Below, in pieces: positions 1 to 11,192 of a stretch of DNA of 64,000 bases. The position numbers and the translations under genes were made by a program. Positions within the stretch are counted from its first letter, which is position 1. Each line of letters opens with the position of its first letter. The stretch comes from Sanderia malayensis (Eukaryota > Cnidaria > Scyphozoa > Semaeostomeae > Pelagiidae). The stretch lies in the NCBI GenBank assembly GCA_013076295.1, contig RQOL01000772.1, positions 682,001 through 746,000 of the forward strand, in the 5' to 3' direction. The notes below the pieces were generated by a model. That model saw only the letters and a program-made list of their open reading frames with translations. It had not been told where the DNA came from and did no database searches.

Positions 1-399
1 CACGGTCAATGTCAACGAGCTACCAAACGTAAATGGTGCCAGTAGAATTCCACCAAGAGCCATAAGCCCACCGGCCGCTCCAACACTCGAGCCAGTAACA
101 TTGGCGATGTTACAATCACGGTGAAGATCATTGCATTCGGTTGCTATCGTCTTGAGCTGCGAGATCGTCTCTTCTCTGATCTTCTTCCAACCTTGTATTT
201 TCTCTAAGAATTCGGCCTTGATGGAGGAAAACTCACTGAGCTTTGCGACGACTTGCTTGATCTCTTCTTCGGAGATTTCAGCTTTTTTATCTTTTCCTTG
301 CCAAGTTTCGCTCTTTTCGTGTTGCACAACTTGATTTCCAGCCGCACAACCTTTGTTTGCTGCGGTCACAGCGACGCTTCCAACAGTCTTCCACTTCAT
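1..399 (-). CDS. Apolipoprotein-L-like protein, N-terminal part (cut by window edge)
   Basis: The minus strand is open from an ATG at 399 to the window edge (133 codons, no stop). The N-terminal half is polar and probably helical (a run with EISEEEIKQVV, then KAEFLEKIQGWKKIREE). It is followed by a Gly/Ala-rich hydrophobic stretch, GSSVGAAGGLMALGGILLAP, leading into FTFGSSLTLTV. An L-AP-T-G-SL-LT stretch after a glycine-rich segment is characteristic of the ApoL family, whose members associate with membranes and lipids. This is family recognition by eye. No signal peptide is evident. The C-terminal half lies outside the window. Function in this organism is unknown. Confidence 0.72.
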   Translation of the reverse strand, partial: MKWKTVGSVAVTAANKGCAAGNQVVQHEKSETWQGKDKKAEISEEEIKQVVAKLSEFSSIKAEFLEKIQGWKKIREETISQLKTIATECNDLHRDCNIANVTGSSVGAAGGLMALGGILLAPFTFGSSLTLTV

Positions 400-1232
400 T
401 TTTCTTCTTGTTTCCTTCTTCAAATAATATTTCAAGTCGATTACTTCTGCTGTTCTGAATACTGACTTTCAGCTGAAAATGCTCCGTATTTATGCCATTT
501 TGTGGCAAAAGAAGTAGGGACACTACCCCAACTCGAAACTAAATGTTTCGTGAATTGATGAAACATGAATGACATGTGACTGTGTCAAAAGAAGACATCT
601 CCCCTTGCATTCGCGAAATTTGAGAGGACATGGAACAAGGTTGATCACAGGGAATCCCCAAAGGACAATTAACTTTTCTGAGAACATGAACTTTGTCGCC
701 AGACGCTATACTGAGAAGTCAGGAATTGTATTCGAAACTGCAATATTGCAAATACCTATTGGTACACAATGATGGGTATTGTGAAGAAATGTGATTACTG
801 GGAATTCCCGAGAAACAATAAAGTTTGATCGAAACTTGTGCATCTGGTTGCAATGATGCAATCGGTTGAATAAGCAAATCGCGTACTTGTATTTCACAAA
901 AAAAACAATGGCATAAGGTGCTGTCCCTTTTGACAAACATCAAAATGGAAAAATAGGCCGGTGTTCCTGTTGTTATTCAAGCCCTGAAAGTTGCATTGAT
1001 TTACATCCCACTCCGATCTCATCATTTTCGTACAAGTGCGTTTCCCTATTAATTACCACCTTTCCCTTTTGATCTCAAGGAAACGTTATACAAGCCAAGA
1101 GTTCTTGGAAGTGGGACTCAAGTGCGATAAAAATACCATCTTCAGGCAAACTATTTTTGCTTTGGCCTTTCTTCAAACCACCTCCCCTGTGAACCAAGAA
1201 CCAATACACCATTGTTTGGGGGAGGAATGGGA
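400..1232. other. Gene-free stretch between the ApoL-like gene and a palindromic element
   Basis: No convincing exon was found on either strand: open frames are short and lack splice sites or recognisable residues. The part next to 399 must contain the 5' leader or promoter of the ApoL-like gene. Confidence 0.5.
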
Positions 1233-1741
1233 TTATAGACCAGGCGGAAAATGGGGGCAGTATCCCCCGTCGGGGAAATAATTTAAATTAGGTGGATTTG
1301 GGTAATCTTAGGGCGCTGATTCCGAATATCGATGTTATTACGGGCAAATTGGGGGGCGTTTAGCCTCTATTGCATGTTGAAATCTCGTTTTCGTGCAAAA
1401 ATAGGCAAATGCGTTTTCCAAAGAACTTTCTCGACAGAATTCCGTAAAACTGGGTAAGTAAGGGTAAATTGATATGATGAATCAAAAAATCGATCTTATA
1501 GGGTCACAGCAGGAGTTTTTGGCCTCGTTTTCATGTCAAAACCTCATTTTCATTCAAAGTAAGCAAAACAATTTGAAAGATTCTCGCTTAGCATTTTTAT
1601 CAAACTGTATAGACCAGGACAGCTTTATAATGCTAATGCCTAACATCAATGTAATAATGGGCATAATGAGGCCATTTACCCCACATCATGTCACAATAAA
1701 GCTCGTTATAAAATATGAACATTGTGCAAAACTTTATGAAA

Positions 1742-2658
1742 CTAGAAACAATCAAGCATCAAAAATGTTAATAATGTCTTCATCGAAATCACTTTCACTG
1801 TATCGTTTTCATCAGTGTCATCGGTTTCATTAGCATTATCGGCATTGTCCAACAGTAGCGTTGCGACATCATTTGGGTAGCATACATCACTCCAAACAAC
1901 TGATCCCTCTTCATTCCATCCGTGATTAACTGGGTCGTCTAGATCCATCATTAAGCGATCTGCTTGTCTATACATCAATGCCACGTAATTTGCTCGCTCT
2001 ATGTGCAGCTTTAACTTCGATTGACAAGGCGGAAACAAACTTAAATCTTTTATCTTTTTCTCATTCTCAAATTTTTACAAAAATATTTTCTTTCTTGCAT
2101 CGTTTACTGACACTAATCTTTCTTTCCCGTAAAGTGCGCAAACGAACTTTTCTAATCCTCTCGGTAATTCTTCACTTGCTGCAAAGTAGTTCCCAAATCT
2201 GCAAATAGATTTACATATTCGGTTTTCTTGACCATTTTCTGCCAAAATGCTACTTTCGCTTTTCTGAAAAGTCTTGAAACGTGGTCATTTCCAGAAAGGG
2301 CGTGCAAACCAATGAGTGCTTTTCTCTTGTCGTTATCAAGGGTCGAAGATGTTATGTCTATGATCTTTCTACTCAATTCCGTTCCATTGTCAATCAAAAT
2401 TTGGATGCCTGCAAAATCATGGCCAAGGAAGAAAACTAGAGCACCTATGTCTCCAGATGGTGACCTAATCATCACGGAATCCCCGACAGGCACATTTGCT
2501 GCCTTAACTAAATCGATCAGCTTGGTGTCAGCTTCTTCGTGGTTGCTTTCAAAGCTTTCAATCACTACGACTTCGTTCTCCGACTCTTTCGTACAGTTCT
2601 TTTCTTTGGAGAAGAAGATGGTCTTCCCTTGCAGGTCGCCCTTTCTGGAAATGACCAC
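1742..2658 (-). pseudogene. Element-borne ORF, left copy (frameshifted)
   Basis: Read on the minus strand from the centre of the palindrome, the open frame shows HEEADTKLIDLV, then RSPSGDIGALVFFLG, then LIGLHALSGNDHVS, and after a frameshift RANYVALMYRQA and NHGWNEEG. I recognise this order (HEEADT, S-D-D-hydrophobic, LHAL-G-D, RANYxA, HGW) as a repeated, unnamed family of mobile-element ORFs in invertebrate genomes. The spacing of acidic residues resembles PIN/FEN-type nucleases, which is inference only. Near 2183 one T is missing relative to the right arm, shifting the frame, so this copy is broken. Confidence 0.6.
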
Positions 2659-3198
2659 GTTTCAAGTTTTTTCAGAAAAGGGAAAGTAGCATTTTGGCAG
2701 AAGATGGTCAAGAAAACCGAATATGTAAATCTATTTGCAGATTTGGGAATTACTTTTGCAGCAAGTGAAGAATTACCGAGAGGATTAGAAAAGTTCGTTT
2801 GCGCACTTTACGGGAAAGAAAGGTTAGTGTCAGTAAACGATGCAAGAAAGAAAATATTTTTGCAAAAGTTTGAGAATGAGAAAAAGATAAAAGATTTAAG
2901 TTTGTTGCCGCCTTGTCAATCGAAGTTAAAGCTGCACATAGAGCGAGCAAATTACGTGGCATTGATGTATAGACAAGCAGATTGCTTAATCATGGATTTA
3001 GACGACCCAGTTAATCACGGATGGAATGAAGAGGGATTAGTTATTGGGAGTGATGTATGCTACCCAGATGATGTCGCAACGCTACTGTTGGACAATGCCG
3101 ATAATGCTAATGAAACCGATGACACTGATGAAAACGATACAGTGAAAGTGATTTCGATGAAGACATTATTAACATTTTTGATGCTTGATTGTTTCTAG
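2637..3198 (+). pseudogene. Element-borne ORF, right inverted C-terminal copy
   Basis: This is the reverse-complement twin of the C-terminal half of the left ORF. From the arm boundary it stays open for about 185 codons to a stop at 3196-3198, through ALSGNDHVS, KKTEYVNLFADLG, PPCQSKLKLHIERANYVAL and NHGWNEEG. It lacks the HEEADT half, so it cannot encode the whole protein. Because this arm is open where the left is shifted, it preserves the ancestral frame. Confidence 0.55.
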
Positions 3199-3933
3199 TT
3201 TCATAAAGTTTTGCACAATGTTCATATTTTATAACGAGCTTTATTGTGACATGATGTGGGGTAAATGGCCTCATTATGCCCATTATTACATTGATGTTAG
3301 GCATTAGCATTATAAAGCTGTCCTGGTCTATACAGTTTGATAAAAATGCTAAGCGAGAATCTTTCAAATTGTTTTGCTTATTTTGAATGAAAATGAGGTT
3401 TTGACATGAAAACGAGGCCAAAAACTCCTGCTGTGACCATATAAGATCGATTTTTTGATTCATCATATCAATTTACCCTTACTTACCCAGTTTTACGGAA
3501 TTCTGTCGAGAAAGTTCTTTGGAAAACGCATTTGCCTATTTTTGCACGAAAACGAGATTTAAACATGCAATAGAGGCTAAAAGCCCCCCAATTTGCCCGT
3601 ATAACATCGATATTCGGAATCAGCGCCCTAAGGTTACCCAAATCCACCTAATTTAAATTATTTCCCCGACGGGGGATACTGCCCCCATTTTCCGCCTGGT
3701 CTATTAAGGAAACGTGCATAATTTGCAAAAATCATCAGAACATTTGGCCACTATTGTATTTTCCAACAAGATACAATTATTTTCCCTCGACATTACCTAT
3801 ATTATTCCCCTATTACAAGATATTGTGAAAGGTTTTCTAATGTTATTTCAATATTATCTACGCTATGCATAAGTTCAATTGTCCTCCATAGACACCCAAT
3901 CATTACTTTATCTTTCAACATTCAACAAAATCT

Positions 3934-6411
3934 CTACCAGGCAGATTTTAGTTTTTTTACAAGCCTATTCATCATCAGGTTTCGCTTTTTTGCAATTATC
4001 GATCGTTTTAACATTGACAGGTCATTAAATGAGGGCTTTTTATTCGACGTTATATCACTTCGCACGGAAAAGTCGGCAATGGCTGCTAAATGTTTGGATT
4101 GCTTATATGTTGGATTGTATTCATAGAAAGCCTTTTTCAAGTCTCGCTCTCGTGGGTCGCCTCCCGGATGAACAACCAATGGAGGGCTGGAATCTTTCTT
4201 TCTGGCAACCTCGTTTGCGACTTTGGCTATCCTTTGGCTCTTCATGCGAAACTCGTTCATTGTTCGTTTCATACTTTCCAATTCTCGATCATCTTGGTCT
4301 TCTTCTTCGAAATCGTCTCGGTTCTTTCTTCCTTCATCATCAACATCGTCTCGTCTTTCTTCCTCTTCGCTTGGATTGTAATCTCCCGCTTTTTTGTAAC
4401 TACGTGACTCACCACGACCCTCCTCCATTTCGCTGTTTCTTGTTGGATAATCCTGTTCGCTGCTGTCTTCATCGCCATAATTGTGAGCTTGGCCACTCAT
4501 GTTCACGTAGACATTCCTCGGCGAGCCAATGTCTCTGGAGTTGTCGTTGTTCTCTCGCTCCTCAGGCATTTCTCTAGGGATACTTGGCGGTATGTTATTC
4601 GCCACCATTTCCAACTTCTTGAAATCAACGTTTGGTGCATGTTCTTCTGAATCTCTACTAGTGCCTGTCAACGGCTCAGACTGATCCGAATGCTCCGAAT
4701 ACCGATGTTCGTCATCATTACTATCGTCATGATGACTACGTTGCACTGATTCGTCAAATCGAGGCTCTTCGTGTTTCTCTGTTTCGTGATATCGAGACTC
4801 GTGATGTCGATCATCTTCATCATGATCATCATGATCATCATGGAAACGAGACACGTGAGATTCGCTTTTAAAATGAGGCCTGTATTCGTTCTCCCCAGTA
4901 TCATTCTCGTCATCAAAAGGAGACAGTGTCCCATGTGATCTTCTATTGCCCGATCCATTATCGTCATCATCATCATCATCAGCATCGCTTGGAACGATTT
5001 TCCTCGCAAAAGCCGACAACCCCGATTCTATTTTGCTTTTATGAGTCGGATTCGTAGCGGGGACATCTTCTGGAAAAATATGCTCTGGAAAATTCAAACA
5101 ATACATACCGTAAATCTTTGAATAAGCTCTACCTGCGAGTAGACCCCTCAATAAAGCCCCACCTGCGATGCGAGTGGACAATTCATTTTTACAACTAAGC
5201 CCCTGGGCACCATATGATGATATACTTACTTCCATACAAAGAAGAATCGGTTCCATGATCATTCAAAGATCTTTCCTCCAAAATATCCTGATCCCTTCCC
5301 TGCACATGCACTTCAGCAACACTCTGACCAGCCTCACTTCCGATTTGCCTCGTATTGGCGGCAACATTCTCCGCAGTTTTAAGACTTGAACCAAAGCCTT
5401 CATTCTGTTGTTCGGTAGCAGTGGCAATGGCTTTACGAATTTCATTTCTAAAGTGACCGTGTTCGTGTCCACCATGTCCATGGAAGAAATCATTTTCCAT
5501 AATGTCGTGTTGATCTTGTTCGTCTCTGTGAAAGAACTCGTGATTAAGCAAACGATGACTGTTGGGACCCTGTTCGTGCGCGTGTCCATGGAAATAACCA
5601 TCGGGAAGCAGACCACCCTGGCCGTGCCCGTGGCCGGGGTGGGGAAAATGATGAAAGTGGCCCAGAAACCCGAAGCCATAACCATCATCGTGGTGATGAT
5701 CATCGTGGTGATCGTGGTGATGATCATCGTGTTGATGATAATCATGGTGATCATCGTCATCATGATGATTATCATGATGATTATCATGGTGGTAGTGATG
5801 AATGTCAAAATCATCATGATCGTGATCATCGTGGTGAATATCGTTGTCGTGATGATGGTAATCGTGGCGATCGTCGTGATCGTTGTGATAATCTTCGTGG
5901 ATGTCTGTGTGATGAGATGTAATAAAATTGTGCACAGGGCGAACATAGCCATGTGCTGGACGCATCTTAACATCTAAATCACCACCACCGAATATCAGTT
6001 TTGCCCCCTCTGGCTTCACTTTGATTTTCATGTGGCCCAGCTCGTGGTGAACCTGAAATGCATCAAAAAACAAATTTCGAAACATAAAAGCTCATTAACC
6101 AAGGAAAGTAAGTTGAATTAAATGGAATTCAATTAACTTCCAAGTGTGCAACATGTTTAACATTTAAGAGTTGCCATGCTTGCAATGCCAATATGCCAAA
6201 TCACTAAATTAGTTGTGCCACGCGAATGTAATAGTTCATGCACATGAGTTAACATGGACGTAAACCTCAATATAACTGAGCAAAAGTGCGGAAAAGGTTA
6301 GAGAATATTGCTTACTTCGTAATTAGAGTGGTGAAAATGCATTGCAAATGCAAAAAAAGCTACATCAGCCAATATGAATATCCATGAAGACAATCTCAAA
6401 ATTGAAAACAT
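3934..6411 (-). CDS. Secreted His/Asp-rich protein with cationic C-terminus (3 exons, 715 aa)
   Basis: Exons (minus): 6316-6411, 5230-6052, 3934-5162, with phases 0 and 1 intact. Exon 1 encodes a signal peptide (MFSILRLSSWIFILADVAFF, then AFAMHFHH). Exon 2 has a short motif, MKIKVKPEGAKLIFGGG, ending DLDVKMRP (residues about 40-61), then a roughly 90-residue tract almost wholly of His and Asp, then Gly/His-rich sequence. Exon 3 is acidic (a D7 run, HDDHDDHDEDD, many Glu) and ends in a cationic amphipathic-looking tail, KRSIIAKKRNLMMNRLVKKL, at about 690-709. His/Asp tracts suggest metal binding (inference). A second acceptor at 5132 would shorten exon 3 by 30 bp in the same phase. No known family was recognised. 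The gene is divergent from the secreted-protein gene at 7984. Confidence 0.75.
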
Positions 6412-7983
6412 GTTGTTCAGTAATAATATCGCAAACAATTTCTTTAGCCAATTTCAAGTATACTTAGGACTGTTCGTGAACAACATTAATAACCATCAAT
6501 AAATGCTATTAAACTAGCTAACTTGGATAAGATAAACGAAACAAAAATGTGATTTTAAAGTACTTTTAAAGTACATGCAACGCATGGATTCGATTTGTTT
6601 TCATGCAAATTGTATACACTATTGTCTTTACTCAAAGCTGATTGGTTGACCTCGGGGCAGTCGAAGTGAATTCCCATTCATCCGACGCGGGTTGTTCCAA
6701 ATATGGAAGCAACCTTAGCCGTGTCTCCAAAAAAGTCAAATGCTGAGCACTTTGGTTGAGTTTTATATAGTTTTCTTGCAAAGAAATTCGATACCACAGG
6801 CTCCATTTAGTCCTAGTCCACATAAACAAGGTTTCAATTAGTATGAGAATCTAATGCACAAATAATTTACTTGTTTGTTTCATACAATTTGCAAAATTCA
6901 AAGAGCCTAAACAGCACACGGCAATGCAAGAAACACTCTCCACTTACAAAGAATTTAAATCTTTCCTTACATAGCCCTGAAAGATATCTTAGTCTGTAGA
7001 ATAGTCTATACATTTCCCCGATAAGGAGATAATTGCACGTGTTGGAGTTTCCAACCATTATCCAGATCCAGAAGTAGATTGCCAAATGTTACGATACCAA
7101 AGTCGACATTTGTAGAAATGTAACCAAAATGCAATTGAGGATGAATTCCATGTTGTGAAAATTTTAGTAAAATGAAAATGTTCTACGTGCCAAGTGTTAA
7201 ATCTTTTAATGATAGATTCGTTGACTTAATTGCACAAATTATCAAGGACCAAGAAGTTGCGAGCAAATATTTCCGAGCAAGATTAACCAATGTATCACCT
7301 AGAATGCAACACTATTGTCATTCAAAGTCCCTTAAAGTCAAAGAGCAAAAATTATTTTACTGAGGGTATGATATACGTCACAATTTGGCTTGAACTAAGA
7401 AGGCCTTTATTCGAACTTGAATAACCAAGCAAGACCTTGATCCTAGTTTGACCCCTTGTGATGCCAACTGCATCGTTAGGCCAAAAAGAGCATGGCCTAA
7501 CGATGCAGTTTTCGGAATTACATTTCGTTTGTTTTGGTGGGTAGTTGTCTGTTAGCAATAGAAGACGGTATGTAGCTTATGCAAGGTCCCAGTCAATGAG
7601 TGAAGTCATTGTCCAGCGATTTTTGAACGGTGCAGTGCTAACAACAATCTAGCGATGAAGAAATTCAGTGAGAATTAGCGGCCATGGAGAAAGGCAACGC
7701 GCCAAGCGTGTTGGTTCTCATTCACTCGATCCCTGCACACGCAGAGCTGTGCATATGGACCAGTAAACCGAGGCCAGGCCATGCGCAGGAGCGACTCTCA
7801 AACTTGACAAGGTCATCGGTAAACAATCGCTCGCTCATGAAAAACGCGGAGCACAGCTCGAAAAACTCTCATCATTATAGCTTCGTGCTATTAGTCTCGC
7901 GAAAATAAATCGCGTTTATAGCCTGGCAAGACAGCCGATATAGTAACGGTGTAATAAACATAACAATAATAATTAATGTTAAT
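6412..7983. other. Shared upstream region of two divergent secreted-protein genes
   Basis: About 1.6 kb separates the two start codons. No exon is supported; small open frames lack splice sites and coding character. It must hold the promoters of both flanking genes and contains a perfect 18 bp hairpin at 7466-7510. Confidence 0.5.
7466..7510. repeat. Perfect 18 bp inverted repeat with 9-nt loop
   Basis: The arms at 7466-7483 and 7493-7510 (left arm begins AACTGCATCGTTAGGCCA) are exact reverse complements. It may be a small transposon relic or a regulatory hairpin; nothing in the sequence decides. Confidence 0.8.
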
Positions 7984-9666
7984 ATGGTTAGTAAAGTTGC
8001 ATCTGGCTATGCAATAATCATTTTCGTATTGTTATTCTGGTTGAGTGCTGTTATAAAATGCCAAGACGATGAACAGAAAGGACATTTTCAAGTTCACAAC
8101 GAAAAAGAGGGAGAGCTGCAAATACATGCAACCAAAGAAATTGCCAAGGTTTGTGTTAATATAAATTAAGTTTAGCTGTTTAATAAATTCGTGTGTGCAC
8201 AGGAGAATAATAATATAACGAGTTTAAATGAAACAAGATAAAATTCTTGTTTCATTTAACCTCGAGCCTAATTCACTGTTTAAGTCCTTAATAGCATAAA
8301 ATTCATTCCAGCTTGAAAAGTTCCAGATATAAAAAAGTGTTTCTAATTTTCTCTGAGCATCGTGGGGTGATTATGAGTTCTTTGCTTTTAGTTTTCATGC
8401 TTGTTCAAATGATCGTTTAAGTTTGCGCAGTTGTTTTCAACAAATAATCAGCGAAGCAAGAATTAAGGACCTGCTACAAGATCAAAGTTAATTCAAAAGG
8501 CCAAAAGAATAAAACATTAAAGTAACTCACCCAATTAACGGAATATTCCTTTGTTCAATTCAAGTTCTTGGAGCTCTGAAAAATAACAATTGAAGATAAT
8601 AAGTTTTTCATGAGGTGGCGATTAGAATTCTAGCAAAAGTCTCATTAGTCAACACATGGCATGAACCAGCACGGTTGAGTTGCTTGCTTGCATTGAAGTT
8701 AAAATTGAAATTAAACTAATGATAAGCATGGATATATAGATAGTGAATAAATTGGAAAAGCATTTTGCAAGCATAGTGGTATTAGAACAATAAAAATGAT
8801 AAAATGAGAAATACCTTAGCTTATATTCCCGCATCAGTACAGAAACAATACAAACAAACAAATTTCTTTCGTTCCATTCCACCTTTTACACACAACCACA
8901 AAATTGTCAGTTATCTGCAATACCTTCTATGGTTCATGCAGCTTTGACCAAACAATGGAACTATGGTGTGAGACGATTGAGTTTTTTCATCTCATAGGTT
9001 CAAACGCAAGGGAGTTCCGTGCAAGTCGTCCTTGAGCCGGGCATAGCAAGAATCCCAATAGTGAAGCATCATGATGCAAAGGATGAACATGTCCAGAAAA
9101 TAATCCACATAGAAAGCCCCGTCTATTTGAACGGCCTACGTCGAAATTTGTTAAACAAAGTAGGGAAATCGACAGACGAAAGTCAGAAGAACAGAGTGAG
9201 CAAAGCTTTGATGCAGGGAAAGAAGACGTTCGAAAATTCACTGATGTTGGAACACTGGAGGAGCCAAAATAGAAACATCATCCACAAGAACGCAAGCAGA
9301 CGGCAAAAAACATACACCAGGAACAGGAAATTTATCGTCAAGGATGTCAGACGCACAAGTGTAGCCCCGGCAAACAGAAAGTCCCAAATTAACAGAGAGA
9401 TGAGAGTGCATGGCCAGACAGGGGGGTTGAAAATAAAAACAGGGATGCACGGGACAAAGCTGGTGTCACACGGAGGCTATTTAAATGTGTTTATCAGAAA
9501 TCCTGATACTACACAAGAAGAAGAGAAGAAAAACAAGAATAACAAAGATGGCGACCCCGAGCGACGATCCCCTCTGAGTGACAGCTCAAATTACCATTTG
9601 ATTAACCCAGATGTCGAGGGGATAAGTTTGAAGAGAGATTCGTTGTCCGGAGTAAAGAAGATATAA
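7984..9666 (+). CDS. Secreted basic protein, neighbour and possible paralogue of the His/Asp-rich protein (2 exons, 277 aa)
   Basis: Exon 1 is 7984-8148 (55 codons), with donor AAG|GTTTGT. Exon 2 is 8998-9666, with a pyrimidine-rich acceptor ending CATAG. Phase is 0. Residues 1-26 form a signal peptide (hydrophobic core AIIIFVLLFWLSAV, then IKCQD). The mature part is Lys/Arg/Asn-rich with no Cys. Residues about 199-223 (LKIKTGMHGTKLVSHGG, then YLNVFIRN) align with MKIKVKPEGAKLIFGGG / DLDVKMRP near the N-terminus of the divergent gene at 3934-6411, sharing KIK, G-KL, GG and L-V--R. That suggests common ancestry of a short domain. Function is unknown. Confidence 0.7.
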
Positions 9667-11192
9667 CATGCATGAAATTAATCTCTCCTGCAACAAAGCG
9701 CAGTGCAAGTTTGATTCAAAGACTGGACTGTTAATAATTTATACTGACAGTGTCCGTTATATGGAGATTCAGTCGTAGTTGTAAATACACCGAGTGTAAA
9801 ATGGGTCATTTTTCTAAGGAAATTACTAGATTAACTCGGGCTTTTGGGGTCTTGTTGGGTGGGAGAAATCCCTTTCAGTAAATCTCTCTTAATTTCATAT
9901 TTATCAATAAATGCTCGAGCCTTACGAACAAGCAGTGAAAGTTTTTTGAAATTTTCCCTTAAATCTGATTGTTTCAGGCTATTTCACAATTGAGTTGAAT
10001 TGCTGGATAGTTGGTGTTGTGATCGTAGAGCAGTTCAACTCAATACAATTATCCTACTGAGCCGCTTAAAGTGAGTGAAATAATCTATTATTATAATGAC
10101 TAGCTAATATTTAATATCAGTAATAACTGCAATTAATGTTGATACATACAGGCAGATCCGTAAACGTAAATATTTTACTCAAATACATTCATGGAGTTAG
10201 CTAAAAACATTTTATAAAGCATCTAACAGATTCAATTTGTAAAATAATCACCAGCTACTTATCAAATCTAAAAAGTGAATAAAAGTAAGTTGTTTGTTTC
10301 CTTGTGGTCATCTATAAGCCAAAGCCGCTAACTCAGGCGCGTAATTCGTGGCACTGGCTAGCGTGCACAGGACTACAAAGAAGGCGGTTTGTTGTGCACT
10401 GAACAAAATCGAGCACATCAGAAAGGCATACACAAACCCAACAGTGTTTGTTGCCATATTAGATGCGTCGAAAACGAGCATTCGCATCGATAAAACCCGA
10501 AGCAATGCACAGACATAGTAAACAATTATAATTCAATGCACAAACTTGACGAGCTGCACAAACTAACTTATGTAATTAATCTATACTGCAATATCTACTA
10601 ATATAGCTGTCTGACCTCTTGTTGAAGTGCAGGTAACGCAGTACAGGTAATACACATGTTTGCTTGCAAATCTGAAGAATGCGTAAGCATTAAATTCAGA
10701 GTTGTCTACTTTTAAATACTTTTTAGAGTCTCTTACATGTTGGAAATACAACTTTCGTTTTACAGTAAATTGCCCTATTTCTACGAATATCGATTACCAT
10801 GGTGGTGCTGTTCACCTAATATATTTATAATATTAAAGATATACAATAATACATACGTGATCAAACGGTAGTCACTCAGCTTCGAATTATGGACTCGCAT
10901 TGCTATCAAATAACATATACCCATGTCGAAATAATTTCAAGTGGTAAAAGTTAAGGATTTACTCAAAAGTTAACAAACTCAGCAGCAGTAAATGAGTAAA
11001 AGTAAAAAACATACCTATACCTTATTATTGTGCCAGATCGAGAGAGTATCCAAGTAGTGAAAATCCAATAGCCTCGGTCCCGTGCCATTCATCAATAAAA
11101 TCCATGTGCGGGGTGTACGCAACCAAAATCGACAAAGAAATGAAGCTGTCATTCAAGAGAATGATGTACAAAGGGAAATGGAGAAAGGTAAA
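9667..11192. other. Gene-free stretch between convergent genes
   Basis: Only scattered short open frames are present, none with splice sites or recognisable residues. The region must include the 3' untranslated ends of the plus-strand secreted-protein gene and of the minus-strand receptor gene. Confidence 0.45.

Larger units (their letters stand above)
1236..3703. mobile_element. Giant inverted-repeat (foldback) element with TTA target duplication
   Basis: Two arms of about 1067 bp (1236-2302 and 2637-3703) are near-identical reverse complements around a 334 bp centre. The outer ends read TAGACCAGGCGG and CCGCCTGGTCTA, and each is flanked by TTA (1233-1235 and 3704-3706), a 3 bp target-site duplication. 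TTA/TAA duplications are typical of PIF/Harbinger-type DNA transposons, but no Harbinger transposase is seen here. Each arm carries the C-terminal half of one coding sequence; only the minus-strand copy keeps the part upstream of it, in the centre. The arms differ by scattered substitutions and a small indel, so the two have begun to diverge. Confidence 0.8.

Noticed and set aside
287..523. Minus-strand 78-codon frame over the ApoL-like gene
   Set aside because: It is in another frame from the ApoL-like ORF and shows no recognisable motif.
1474..1833. Identical 119-codon frames at 1474-1833 (+) and 3107-3466 (-)
   Set aside because: They are the two arms of the palindrome read outward, overlapping the mobile-element ORF on the other strand, with no coding features of their own.
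4668..5009. Minus-strand Met-rich frame overlapping the acidic exon
   Set aside because: Same-strand alternative frame of the GAT repeat region; the frame that joins the splice sites and signal peptide exon is the real one.
5408..5977. Plus-strand frame of about 190 codons rich in Ile, Val and Met
   Set aside because: It is the antisense shadow of the His/Asp-rich exon: CAT/GAT repeats read backwards give ATG/ATC.
9019..9666. A separate single-exon gene starting at 9019
   Set aside because: The frame is open further upstream to a good acceptor at 8998 and joins in phase to the signal-peptide exon at 7984-8148.
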